This document shows, one piece after another, positions 50,796-59,888 of a stretch of DNA of 64,000 nucleotides (position 1 is the first letter of the stretch; each line of letters starts with the position of its first letter). The position numbers and the translations under genes are program-made. The notes below the pieces were generated by a model, which worked only from the letters and a program-made list of their open reading frames with translations, made no database searches and was not told the origin of the DNA. The DNA comes from JBHJGS01 sp050331575. Its GTDB lineage: Bacteria; Pseudomonadota; Alphaproteobacteria; Sphingomonadales; Rhodothalassiaceae. The stretch lies in assembly GCA_050331575.1 (NCBI GenBank), contig JBHJGS010000035.1, positions 1 through 64,000 on the forward strand. Reading direction: 5' to 3'.

Positions 50796-52817
50796 ATGTC
50801 CCACCTGTTCGACACGCTTTTGATCGCCAATCGGGGGGAGATCGCCGTGCGCATCCTGCGCACCGCCCAGGCGCTGGGCATCCGCTGCATCGCGGTCTAT
50901 TCCGAGGCGGACAAGGATGCGCTGTTCGTCGATCTGGCCGATCAGGCGGTGTATCTGGGCCCGGCGTCGGCCAAGCAAAGCTATCTCAACCAGGACAAGA
51001 TCATCGCCGCGGCCAAGGCCACCGGGGCTGAGGCGATCCATCCAGGCTACGGCTTTCTGTCGGAGAATGCCGACTTTGCCGAGCGGTGCGCGGCCGAGGG
51101 CCTGGTCTTCGTCGGTCCGCCGGCCGCCGCGATCCGGGCTATGGGGCTGAAGGGCGAGGCCAAGCGGCTGATGGAACAGGCCAAGGTGCCGGTGGTGCCC
51201 GGCTATCATGGCGCAGCGCAGGATGCCGAAACCCTGGCGGTGGAGGCGGCACGGATTGGCTATCCGGTGCTGATCAAGGCCGTTGCCGGCGGCGGCGGCA
51301 AGGGCATGCGCCAGGTGCATGGCGAAAGCGAATTCGCCTCAGCACTCGCCGCCGCCCAGCGCGAGGGCGAGAACGCCTTCGGCAATCCGCGGGTGCTGAT
51401 CGAGAAATTCATCGAAAAGCCGCGTCATATCGAGATCCAAGTGTTCGCTGACGCCCACGGCCATGCGGTGCATCTGTTCGAGCGCGACTGTTCCTTGCAG
51501 CGGCGCCACCAGAAGGTGGTGGAAGAAGCGCCGGCGCCGGGCATGCCCGCGGCCATGCGTGAGACCATGGGCGAGGCGGCGGTGCAGGCAGCACGCGCGA
51601 TCGGCTATCGCGGCGCAGGCACGGTGGAATTCATCGTCGATGTCGCCGAGGGGCTGGACGCCGCCCCCTTCTATTTCATGGAAATGAACACCCGCCTGCA
51701 GGTGGAGCATCCGGTGACGGAGATGATCACCGGCGAGGATCTGGTGGAATGGCAACTGCGCGTCGCCGCCGGGGAGCCGCTGCCGCTGTTGCAGGATGAT
51801 CTGGCGATCGACGGCCATGCCTTCGAGGTGCGCCTCTATGCGGAGGATCCGGACAATCAGTTCCTGCCGGCCACCGGCACGCTGACCCGGTTTCACACCC
51901 CCTCAGAGCATGGCTTCATTCGGGTCGATACCGGGGTGCGCCAGGGCGATGCCGTTACCGTGCATTATGACCCGATGATCGCCAAGTTGATCGCCTGGGG
52001 CGAGGATCGGGCGACCGCGCTGAAACATCTGCAACAGGCATTGGCGGCCACGGAGATCGCCGGCTTCGCAACCAATCTGGGCTTTCTGCAGCGGGTGGCC
52101 CAGCATGAGGCCTTCGCGCGCGGCGATGTCGACACCGGCTTTATCGCCCGCCATGCCGAGACGCTGCTGCCCGGGCCGCAGCCGGCCGAACCGGAGATTC
52201 TGGTGTTGGCGGTGCTGGGGGTTTTGGAGCGGCGCCAGGCCAGGGTCCGCGCCCTGGCTGCGGCGTCGCCGGAGCCGAACAGCCCATGGGCGGCCGCTGA
52301 CGGCTGGCGGCTCAACCTGGCCTATCGGGAGGTGTTGCGCTTCACCGATGCGGCCGGGACCGATCATGCCGTGGAGCTGGAGCCGGCGGGTGAGGGCTAT
52401 CGCCTGAGCCTGGGCGATCGCTCGATCCTGGCGATCCCGCGCTATGGCGACGGCCAGATGATCGAGGCGGTGATCGACGGGCTGAGCCTCCGCGCCACCG
52501 TGATGGCCGAAGAGGCGCAGGTGACGGTAATCCTGTCCGGCCGCACCACCCGCCTGATCCGGCATTCGCCACGCCTGGACGCTGCGGAGGAAGCCGAAGG
52601 CCCCGGCGCGGTGCTGGCGCCGATGCCGGGCAAGATCCTGGCGGTGATGGTCGCTGACGGCGAGGCGGTGGACAAGGGCCAGCCGCTGCTGGTCATGGAA
52701 GCCATGAAGATGGAACAAACCCTGACCGCCCCCCGCGCCGGCACCCTCGCCCGCCTGACCGCCAAGGTCGGCGACCAGGTCACTGACGGCACGGTCCTGG
52801 CGGTGGTGGAGGATTAA
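50796..52817 (+). CDS. Biotin-dependent acyl-CoA carboxylase alpha subunit
   Basis: Subunit of 673 residues with biotin carboxylase plus biotin carrier domains. DTLLIANRGEIAVRILRTAQALGI and HPGYGFLSENADFAERC form the N-terminal fold. KAVAGGGGKGMR is the ATP-grasp glycine loop, with FERDCSLQRRHQKVVEEAPAP and EMNTRLQVEHPVTE at the active site. The C-terminal carrier has VMEAMKMEQTL with biotinyl-Lys near residue 638. The methylcrotonyl- or geranyl/propionyl-CoA type cannot be told apart without the beta subunit, which is not in the window. ATG at 50796 gives the standard start; the frame opens earlier at 50754. Confidence 0.94.
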   Translation: MSHLFDTLLIANRGEIAVRILRTAQALGIRCIAVYSEADKDALFVDLADQAVYLGPASAKQSYLNQDKIIAAAKATGAEAIHPGYGFLSENADFAERCAAEGLVFVGPPAAAIRAMGLKGEAKRLMEQAKVPVVPGYHGAAQDAETLAVEAARIGYPVLIKAVAGGGGKGMRQVHGESEFASALAAAQREGENAFGNPRVLIEKFIEKPRHIEIQVFADAHGHAVHLFERDCSLQRRHQKVVEEAPAPGMPAAMRETMGEAAVQAARAIGYRGAGTVEFIVDVAEGLDAAPFYFMEMNTRLQVEHPVTEMITGEDLVEWQLRVAAGEPLPLLQDDLAIDGHAFEVRLYAEDPDNQFLPATGTLTRFHTPSEHGFIRVDTGVRQGDAVTVHYDPMIAKLIAWGEDRATALKHLQQALAATEIAGFATNLGFLQRVAQHEAFARGDVDTGFIARHAETLLPGPQPAEPEILVLAVLGVLERRQARVRALAAASPEPNSPWAAADGWRLNLAYREVLRFTDAAGTDHAVELEPAGEGYRLSLGDRSILAIPRYGDGQMIEAVIDGLSLRATVMAEEAQVTVILSGRTTRLIRHSPRLDAAEEAEGPGAVLAPMPGKILAVMVADGEAVDKGQPLLVMEAMKMEQTLTAPRAGTLARLTAKVGDQVTDGTVLAVVED

Positions 52818-52973
52818 CGGGATCGGCTGCCCAAGCGGCGGAGCTTCCCGGCGGCGAGAAACATATTGCCCTGTGACCAAGGTCGGGTACTGTGTTCAGA
52901 ATCCTTGGCGCTGTACCCCATGTAGCAGCATGTCTTCGTCCCTCGGCATCACGAACGTCCCCGTAGAGAGAAT

Positions 52974-53120
52974 ATGTCTCAGGCGCAAAGCATACAGGTT
53001 GACGGAGAACGCAACGCCATCGTCCAGATCCTGGGCGATCATAACCGCATTGACCTGAGCCGCCAGTCTGCGCCTGACGCGGTTTCCCGCCTGGGAAGGC
53101 GCGCTTCAATCGCGGGGTGA
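52974..53120 (+). CDS. N-terminal motif segment of the STAND ATPase, out of frame
   Basis: A 48-residue frame whose first 28 residues (MSQAQSIQVDGERNAIVQIL then GDHNRIDL) carry a compact G-x2-N-x3-Q-I-x-G-D-x3-I motif typical of the amino terminus of some bacterial STAND/TPR proteins. After about residue 30 the translation becomes meaningless. The +1 frame, open from 53059 (SLRLTRFPAWEGALQSRGEADLLRAY), continues directly into the ATPase at 53164. I read this as the true N-terminus of the next gene, separated by a one-base insertion between 53055 and 53117. AGAGAGAAT precedes the ATG. Confidence 0.6.
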   Translation: MSQAQSIQVDGERNAIVQILGDHNRIDLSRQSAPDAVSRLGRRASIAG

Positions 53121-53163
53121 GGCGGATCTGCTGCGCGCCTATCGCCGGGGCGTCACACCCCTG

Positions 53164-54915
53164 ATGGGCCGGGACGCGCTGCTGAAAAACTATTGGGCGT
53201 GGATGACCAATGGCCAGCCGGTCTCGATCCGCGGGCTGACCGGGCCGGCCGGGCGCGGCAAGACCCGCTTCGCGCTGGAATTGTGCCGCGACGCCGCGGA
53301 GGTCAACGATTGGACGGCCGGCTTCGCCACCAGCAGCGAACTCAGCCGCTTCAGCGCACAGGCCAATGCGGCGGACTGGGGCTGGTCTATGCCGGCGCTG
53401 GTGGTGGTGGATTATGCCGCGGGCTCGGCCAAGGCGCTGCGCCACTGGCTGGACGAGCTGGCCGACAATCCCCAGCTTAGCGACCCGGAAACCGGGGCCA
53501 AGCGCCCGCTGCGCATCTTATTGATGGACCGCAGCATCGATCCGGACCAGGCCTGGTGGGCGGACCTGTTCTGCCGCAGGGACGGGCCCGGCACCATGGT
53601 GGCAGCGATGCTGGACCGGCCCGAGCCCCAGGCCCTGCCCGCCATTCAAGAGGCGGCCAATCAGCGGGCGATCATGAATGCGGTGCTGGACCAGGCCGGC
53701 GCTGACTTGCGCGTGCCCGAAGAAGGCCAGGACCCGGCGTGGGACCGGGCGCTCGACCCGGCCCAGACCGCCTGGGCGGGCGATCCGCTGTTTCTGATGA
53801 TGGCCGCCCTTTTGGCCAAGGAGAAGGACATCGCGCAGGTGTTCGCCCTGTCCCGGCAGGATCTGGCGTTTGAACTGGCCGCCCGCGAACGCAGCCGCAT
53901 TGCACGCATCGCCGAAGAGCGCACCGGCAGCCATGCCCAAGCCAGGCTGCTCTGCCATCTGGCCGCGGCGGTGACGCTGCTGGACGGCGTGGACCGCGCC
54001 CGCTTGCCCGCGCTCATCGAACAAGAGGCCCAGGCCACGGGGCACGCCCTGCCAGAAGGCTGGGCGCCGGTGATGGCGTTGCTGAGCGAAATCATGGCGC
54101 CGCGCGGGGACGGCGCCGATGCCCTGCGCCCGGACATGCTGGGCGAGGCCCATCCGCTCACCCTGCTGGGCGACCGGGGGGCAAGCACCCAGGACGCGGC
54201 GGTGGCGCGTATCGCCGCCCACGCCCCGGCGCAGGCGGGCCGGGTGCTGATCCGCGCCTGCCAAAACTATGCCCCGGCGGGGCGGGAAGAGCCCCTGCGC
54301 TGGCTGGAAGCCGTGTTTCAGGACCGGGAGATCGGCAGCGCGGACGATGTCCTCGTCCTCATAGAGGTCGCCAATAGCCTGCCCGCTGACACTCTGGCCC
54401 TGCGCGCCTTCGCAGCGCGGATGTTTGCAACAATTGTGCAAATCGCGCGCGCCCAGGGTGCCGGGCCGGCGGATCATCCGCGGACGCCGGTTCTGGCTGT
54501 AGGTCTCAACAATCTCGCGCATCGCTTCAGCGCTCTCGGCCGGCGGGAGGAGGCGTTGGCGGCGGCGGAAGAGGCGGTCACGCTCCGCCGCGCCCTGGCA
54601 GCGGCCCGGCCGGACGCCTTCACCCCCGCTCTGGCCACGAGCCTCTCGGTTCTCGGCGACCAGCATGCCGGGCTGGCGCACTGGCAGGCGGCGTTGGACG
54701 CCTATGCTGAAGCGGCCCAACGCCTAACCCCCTATATGGCGCGCCTGCCGCAGGCCTTTGGCGGACTTTATGTGCAAAATATGCGCGACCTGATCCGCGC
54801 CATGATAGCGGCGGGCAGGGACCCGGCGGCGATTGACGCCACGATCCAAGACCTGAACCCGCCGATGGACGCGCTGCGGGCGGCGGGCTTTTTTAACCAG
54901 GAAGGAGAGGCATGA
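53164..54915 (+). CDS. STAND-family ATPase with C-terminal TPRs (NLR-like)
   Basis: Protein of 583 residues from its first ATG; the homologous region starts earlier at about 53059. P-loop GPAGRGKT (residues 27-34), Walker B ALVVVDYA (Asp83), then PLRILLMDRS (strand and sensor-type Arg), and an alpha-helical winged/arm region (about 200-330) are in STAND order. The last 150 residues contain TPR-like pairs (LAVGLNNLAHRFSALGRREEALAAAEEAV, LATSLSVLGDQHAGLAHWQAALDAYAEAAQRL). No effector domain is fused; the small gene that follows, with a four-base overlap, is the likely effector. A signal-sensing defence or stress switch is inferred. Confidence 0.78.
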   Translation: MGRDALLKNYWAWMTNGQPVSIRGLTGPAGRGKTRFALELCRDAAEVNDWTAGFATSSELSRFSAQANAADWGWSMPALVVVDYAAGSAKALRHWLDELADNPQLSDPETGAKRPLRILLMDRSIDPDQAWWADLFCRRDGPGTMVAAMLDRPEPQALPAIQEAANQRAIMNAVLDQAGADLRVPEEGQDPAWDRALDPAQTAWAGDPLFLMMAALLAKEKDIAQVFALSRQDLAFELAARERSRIARIAEERTGSHAQARLLCHLAAAVTLLDGVDRARLPALIEQEAQATGHALPEGWAPVMALLSEIMAPRGDGADALRPDMLGEAHPLTLLGDRGASTQDAAVARIAAHAPAQAGRVLIRACQNYAPAGREEPLRWLEAVFQDREIGSADDVLVLIEVANSLPADTLALRAFAARMFATIVQIARAQGAGPADHPRTPVLAVGLNNLAHRFSALGRREEALAAAEEAVTLRRALAAARPDAFTPALATSLSVLGDQHAGLAHWQAALDAYAEAAQRLTPYMARLPQAFGGLYVQNMRDLIRAMIAAGRDPAAIDATIQDLNPPMDALRAAGFFNQEGEA

Positions 54916-55340
54916 TGGAAGCCTTGGTGGCATCAGCGCTCACCTGGCTCACCAAGCGAGCCAAGGCCTTGGGCCAGGGGCTGGCGGACAAGCTCGCCCA
55001 CAGTGCTGAACAAAAGCTGCTGGCCTGGCTGCAAGCCCGGCTGGACGCCCGCGGCGATGGCGCGGCGTTGGAGAAACTGGCGGCCAAGCCCGAGGCGTCT
55101 TCCGCGCACAGCCGCGCCCGCGGCGCGCTTTTGGAGCTGTTGGAAGAAGAGGACCGCGCCGCGGAGGAACTCAAGGCCCTGCTCGAGGCCCTGCCGGCGA
55201 CGGTGCGCCCCGAGATCCGCCAGGAAATGGCTATGACCGGTAATAACAATGTCGGTATGCAAATCGCCGGGGATGGCACCCACATCGGCAATATCACAAC
55301 CGGCGGCGCGTCGCGCGGTAAAGGCGTCGATCAGGCCTGA
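54912..55340 (+). CDS. Small helical protein with C-terminal Q-I-x-G-D motif (candidate effector)
   Basis: Protein of 142 residues not assignable to a named family. Residues 1-100 are almost wholly helical and amphipathic: hydrophobic/Lys N-terminal helix (ALVASALTWLTKRAKALGQ), then LLAWLQARLDARGDG, and an acidic coiled segment (GALLELLEEEDRAAEELKALLEAL). Residues 108-130 are a beta-prone tail, TGNNNVGMQIAGDGTHIGNI, matching residue-for-residue in spacing the motif at the STAND N-terminus. Start codon overlaps the STAND stop (ATGATGG), so the two are stoichiometrically coupled. A helical membrane-active domain carrying a signalling motif is inferred, not shown. Confidence 0.72.
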   Translation: MMEALVASALTWLTKRAKALGQGLADKLAHSAEQKLLAWLQARLDARGDGAALEKLAAKPEASSAHSRARGALLELLEEEDRAAEELKALLEALPATVRPEIRQEMAMTGNNNVGMQIAGDGTHIGNITTGGASRGKGVDQA

Positions 55341-55506
55341 GACAGCGAAGAACCGGCCGGGCGGGGCTGGGCCGCTTTAGGTTTGGCCGCCGGGGCCGTG
55401 GGCGGCTGGCGAACCAGCTGCGGGCGAGACTCGTTGCGGTCCTTGAAGATCGCAACGGCCAGAGGACGCGCGTATCGGCGGCTTTTTCTCTTTCTCCGAA
55501 CAGCAT

Positions 55507-56787
55507 GTGCTGATGGCGTCGGCGGGGCTGGCGCTGCTGCTGGGCTATTGGTTGCCGCGGATCTTATTCCGGCGGCCGCCCTCGGCCACGGCGCTGCTGA
55601 TGCTGACCGGTCTGGCGGCGTTTCATCTGGTGCCGGGCATGCCGCAGACGCCCTCGCCGGTTGAGGCGCCGGCGCTGTGGGAGCGGACCAGCGAACTGGT
55701 GGTGATCATCGTGCTGTTCGCTACCGGGCTGCGGATCGACGAGATCCCCGCCTATCGCCGTTGGCGCCCGACGATCCGCCTGCTCGCCGTGTCGATGCCG
55801 GTCAGCATCGCGGCGGTGGCGCTTTTGGGCGTCGGCTTTGTCGGCATGAGCGCAGCCGGCGCGGTGATCCTGGGGGCGGTGCTGGCGCCGACCGATCCGG
55901 TGCTGGCCGGCGATGTGCAAGTCGGCCCGCCGCTGGAAGGCGGCGAGCATCCGGTGCGCTTCACCCTGACCACCGAGGCCGGCTTGAATGACGGGCTGGC
56001 CTTTCCCTTCGTGGCGCTGGGCCTGGTGATCGCGGCGGACGGGCTCAATCCCTCGGCCTGGGGGCTGACCTGGCTGCTTCAGGACGTGCTATACCGGGTC
56101 GGCATCGGCGCGGCCCTGGGGGCGCTGATCGGCTGGGCGCTGGGCCGGATCCTGTTCACCGGCCGCTTCGGCACGGCTTTGGCGGACACCGGACCGGGTG
56201 TCATCGCCTTGGCCGGGGTCTTGATCTGTTATGGCGCGGTGGAACTGGCCGAGGGCTATGGCTTTATCGCCGTGTTCGTGGCGGGGCTGGTGTGCCGGCG
56301 GGTCGAGGCGGAGCATCTGTTCCACCGCCGCCTGCACAATTTCAGCGAGGCCATCGAACAGGCGATCACCGCGGTGTTGCTGGTGCTGTTGGGCAGCATC
56401 TTGCCGGCGCTGTGGCCCTATCTGGATTGGCAGCATGCCGTGCTCGGCCTGGGGCTGTTGCTGGTGATCCGGCCGCTGAGCGCCTGGCTGTGCCTGCTGG
56501 GCACCGATCTGGTCGGTCGGGAGCGCGCGGTCACCGCCTTCTTCGGCGTGCGCGGCGTGGGCTCGATCTACTATCTTGGCTATGCCGCGCGCCACGGCGA
56601 TTTGGCCGAGGCCGGGCAGGCCTGGGCCCTGGTCGCCTTCACCATATTGGCCTCCAGCCTGCTGCACGGCTTGACCGCCCGGCCGCTGGTGCATCGGGTG
56701 ATCGGCAGCCTGGCCCGGGCGCCCGCGTCGCCGTCGCCGTCATCGCCCGCCAAGGCAGGGGGCGTGGCCGATCATTCCGCCAGTTGA
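55507..56787 (+). CDS. CPA1 family Na+/H+ antiporter (NhaP-like)
   Basis: Inner-membrane antiporter of about 426 residues with 12-13 helices: SELVVIIVLFATGLRIDE, AVILGAVLAPTDPVLAGDVQVG (the TDP ion-site motif), EAGLNDGLAFPFVALGLVI (the ND ion-binding helix) and GFIAVFVAGLVCRR. The C-terminus is a short Pro/Ser-rich tail. Homology appears to begin earlier: the in-frame codons before the GTG at 55507 read GGFFSFSEQH, yet no ATG/GTG/TTG lies between the stop at 55444 and 55507. The given start is the first usable one and probably truncates the true N-terminus. Its end overlaps the RND permease end by 16 bases. Confidence 0.85.
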   Translation: MLMASAGLALLLGYWLPRILFRRPPSATALLMLTGLAAFHLVPGMPQTPSPVEAPALWERTSELVVIIVLFATGLRIDEIPAYRRWRPTIRLLAVSMPVSIAAVALLGVGFVGMSAAGAVILGAVLAPTDPVLAGDVQVGPPLEGGEHPVRFTLTTEAGLNDGLAFPFVALGLVIAADGLNPSAWGLTWLLQDVLYRVGIGAALGALIGWALGRILFTGRFGTALADTGPGVIALAGVLICYGAVELAEGYGFIAVFVAGLVCRRVEAEHLFHRRLHNFSEAIEQAITAVLLVLLGSILPALWPYLDWQHAVLGLGLLLVIRPLSAWLCLLGTDLVGRERAVTAFFGVRGVGSIYYLGYAARHGDLAEAGQAWALVAFTILASSLLHGLTARPLVHRVIGSLARAPASPSPSSPAKAGGVADHSAS

Positions 56788-59700
56788 GAGCCGACGCCTG
56801 TGTCGGGGCGGTCGCCTTGCTGTTGTTTCAGGCGTTGCGACTGGAAGCCGGGGGATTTGGTGTAGGGTGCGAGCAGGTCGTAGAACACCGGCACCACGAA
56901 AAGGGTGAAGAAGGTCGCCACCGACACGCCCCAGAAGATCGTCACGCCGATGGTCTCCCGGCTGGCCGATCCCGCACCAGAGGCCAGGATCAGCGGCACC
57001 GCGCCGATCGCCGTCGACAGCGAGGTCATGATGATCGGCCTGAGCCGCAGCAAGGACGCCTCGACCAGCGCGTCGCGGATCGCCTTGCCCTCATCACGCA
57101 GCTGATTGGCGAATTCCACGATCAGGATGCCATTCTTGGCGGCGATGCCGATCAGGATCACCAGCGCCACCTGCGAATAGATGTTCAGCGTGCTGCCCGC
57201 CAAATAAAGCCCCAACAGCCCGCCAGCGATCGCCAGCGGCACGGTCAGCATGATCACCAGGGGATGGATGAAGCTTTCGAACTGACCGGCCAGGATCAAG
57301 AACACCACCAGCAGCGCCATGCCGAACACGAAGAACAGCGCCCCGCCGGCCTCGCGATATTCCCGGCTTTCGCCCTTATAGTCGATATTGGTGACATTGG
57401 GCAGTTCGGTGCGCACCACGCGATTGAGATCATCCAGCGCCTGGCCCAGGGTGTAGCCGGGCGCGACATTGGCGGTCAGCGTCAGCGCGCGGATGCGGTT
57501 GAACCGGTTCAGGCTGGCCGAGCCGGCCTGCTCGCGCAGTTGCACCACGCTGGACAGCGGGATCAGTTCGCCGGTGCGGCCGGAGCGGACATAGGAATTC
57601 AGAATGTCCGCCGGCTGGTCCCGGTCGGCATCCTTGGCGCGCAGGATGACGTCATATTCCTCGCCCTTGTCGATGAAGGTGGTGACGCGCCGGCCGCCCA
57701 GCAGGGTTTCCAACGTGCGCCCGATCGCCTGCATCGACACGCCCAGATCCGCTGCCCGGTCGCGGTCGATGGCGACGCGGATCTGCGGCTGGGTCGGGCG
57801 ATAGTCGGTATCCACCTCGGTGATCGAGGGCAGCTTGGCGGCCTCGGCCTCCAGCACCTCCTGGTAGCGCGCCAGCTGTTCATAGGTATCGCCGCCGATG
57901 ACGAACTCCACCGGCTGGCGGCCGCCGCCCGACGTGATGCCCTGGCGCATGATCAGGAAGGTCTGCACGCCGGTCAGGTCAGCGAATTTGCCGCGCAACT
58001 CCTGCATGATCTCCTCGCCGGAGCGCTCGCGCTGATCCCACGGCACCAGGGTGACGATCCCGAAGGCGTCATTGCTGCCGTCATTGCGCACCAGCACCAC
58101 CTGCGCCTCTTCGGTCTCGTTCCACAGATAAAGCGCCCGATCCTCAATCTCCCGGGTGAACCGCTTCATATAATCAAAGCCCGCCCCTTCCGGCCCGCGG
58201 ATGGAGATGAAGAAGGCGCCGCGATCCTCTGATGGCGCCAATTCCTGCGGCACGCTGACATAAAGCCCGGCGATCAGCACCATCGCCCCGGCATAGACCA
58301 GCCCGACCAGCCATTTGCGCTTGAAGAAAAAGTCCAGCGAGCGGGCATAGGCCGCCTGGGTGCGCAAGAAAGCGGCATCGACCTTCTGGTTCAGCCATGG
58401 CTTTGGCCCGGTCTTGCGCAACAGCTTGGAACTGAGCATCGGCGTCAGGGTCAGCGCCACCAGGCTGGAAAACGCCACGGCGGCGGCCAGGGTGATGGCC
58501 AGTTCGCTGAACAGCCGGCCAACATTGCCGGCCAGGAACGGGATCGGCAGGAACACGCCGATCAGCACCAGGGTGGTGGCGATCACCGCAAAGCCCACCT
58601 GGCGCGCGCCGCGATAGGCCGCTAACAAGCGCGGCTCGCCCGCTTCGACGCGGCGGTAGATATTCTCCAGCACCACGATGGCGTCGTCGACCACCAGGCC
58701 GATTGCCAGCACCAAGGCCAGAAGCGTCAACAGATTGATGGTCAGGCCCAGCGCATAAAGCACCGTGAAGGAGGCGATCACGCAGACCGGCACGGTCACC
58801 GCCGGCACGATCACCGTGCGCAGGCTGCCCAGAAACACGTAGAGCACGATGAACACCAGCAGCATCGCCACGCCCAGCGTGATATACACCTCGTCGATGG
58901 CCTCGGAGATGAACAGCGAGCTGTCGAAGCTCAACTCCAGGTCCATGCCTTCGGGAAGCGTGTCGCGAATGCGGTCGATCTCGGCGCGCACGCCCTCGGC
59001 CACCGCCAAGGTGTTGGAGGTGGATTGTCGCACGATGCCCAGACCGACCCGGTTGATGCCATTGCCGCGGAACTCGGTGCGGTCATTCTCCGAACCCAGA
59101 TAGATGCGCGCCACCTCGCCCAGCCGGGTCAGGTGGCCGTCCTCGCCCTGGCGCAGCACCAAGCGGTTGAAATCCTCCGGCCGGACATATTCCCGCTCCA
59201 GCCGCACGGTGAAGTCAGTCAGTTCGCTTTCGACATTGCCGGCCGGCAATTCCAGATTTTCCCGCCGCAAGGCGGCCTCGACATCCTCCACGGTCAATTG
59301 CCGGGCGGCCAGCGCCTCCCGATCCAGATCGATGCGGATGGCATAGCGCTGTTCGCCGCCGACCCGCACGCGGGCCACCCCATCCACGACCGACAGCCGG
59401 TCGACGATGTTGCGGTCGGCATAATCGGTCAGCTGCAGCGTATCCAGGATCGGACTGGACAAGGAGAACCACATGATCGGCCGGGTGTCGCTGTCGACCT
59501 TGGAGATTTCCGGCGGATCGGCCTCTTCCGGCAGATTGTCGAGCACGCGGCTGACCCGGTCACGCACATCATTGGCCGCGGCGTCGACATCCCGGTCCAG
59601 ATTGAATTCGATGACGATGGACGAACCGCCGTCGCGGCTGCTGGAGGTGATCGTGCGGATGCCTTCGATGCCGGCGATGCGGCCTTCGATCAATTGTGTG

Positions 59701-59888
59701 ACGCGGGTTTCCACGATCGCGGCGGAGGCCCCGGGATAGTCGGTGTCGACCGAGACAATCGGTGGATCGATATCGGGGATCTCGCGCACCGGCAGGCGGC
59801 TGAACGAGATGATCCCGAACGCCACCAGCAGAAGGCTCAAAACCGTGGCGAAGACCGGGCGCTTGACCGCGATGTCGGACAGGATCAT
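56772..59888 (-). CDS. RND efflux permease (HAE-1/AcrB-MexF type)
   Basis: Proton-driven inner-membrane exporter of 1038 residues, normal family length. N-terminal ILSDIAVKRPVFATVLSLLLVAFGIISF, the pseudo-proton relay LALVLAIGLVVDDAIVVLENIYRR (the Asp-Asp pair), two large periplasmic loops, and the C-terminal half with VMLTVPLAIAGGLLGLYLAGSTLNIYSQVALVILIGIAAKNGILIVEFANQLRDEG. Multidrug or lipophilic-compound export is the likely role. Its ATG overlaps the adaptor stop (ATGA). No TolC-like outer-membrane gene is adjacent. Confidence 0.95.
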   Translation of the reverse strand: MILSDIAVKRPVFATVLSLLLVAFGIISFSRLPVREIPDIDPPIVSVDTDYPGASAAIVETRVTQLIEGRIAGIEGIRTITSSSRDGGSSIVIEFNLDRDVDAAANDVRDRVSRVLDNLPEEADPPEISKVDSDTRPIMWFSLSSPILDTLQLTDYADRNIVDRLSVVDGVARVRVGGEQRYAIRIDLDREALAARQLTVEDVEAALRRENLELPAGNVESELTDFTVRLEREYVRPEDFNRLVLRQGEDGHLTRLGEVARIYLGSENDRTEFRGNGINRVGLGIVRQSTSNTLAVAEGVRAEIDRIRDTLPEGMDLELSFDSSLFISEAIDEVYITLGVAMLLVFIVLYVFLGSLRTVIVPAVTVPVCVIASFTVLYALGLTINLLTLLALVLAIGLVVDDAIVVLENIYRRVEAGEPRLLAAYRGARQVGFAVIATTLVLIGVFLPIPFLAGNVGRLFSELAITLAAAVAFSSLVALTLTPMLSSKLLRKTGPKPWLNQKVDAAFLRTQAAYARSLDFFFKRKWLVGLVYAGAMVLIAGLYVSVPQELAPSEDRGAFFISIRGPEGAGFDYMKRFTREIEDRALYLWNETEEAQVVLVRNDGSNDAFGIVTLVPWDQRERSGEEIMQELRGKFADLTGVQTFLIMRQGITSGGGRQPVEFVIGGDTYEQLARYQEVLEAEAAKLPSITEVDTDYRPTQPQIRVAIDRDRAADLGVSMQAIGRTLETLLGGRRVTTFIDKGEEYDVILRAKDADRDQPADILNSYVRSGRTGELIPLSSVVQLREQAGSASLNRFNRIRALTLTANVAPGYTLGQALDDLNRVVRTELPNVTNIDYKGESREYREAGGALFFVFGMALLVVFLILAGQFESFIHPLVIMLTVPLAIAGGLLGLYLAGSTLNIYSQVALVILIGIAAKNGILIVEFANQLRDEGKAIRDALVEASLLRLRPIIMTSLSTAIGAVPLILASGAGSASRETIGVTIFWGVSVATFFTLFVVPVFYDLLAPYTKSPGFQSQRLKQQQGDRPDTGVGSQLAE

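Noticed and set aside
52974..55340. Mobile defence island around the STAND pair
   Set aside because: No transposase, integrase, tRNA border or direct repeats flank it; the neighbours are ordinary chromosomal genes.
56292..58232. A 646-codon plus-strand frame opposite the RND permease
   Set aside because: Shadow of the permease and antiporter genes; composition is Gly/Arg/Gln-rich and it has no recognisable fold.
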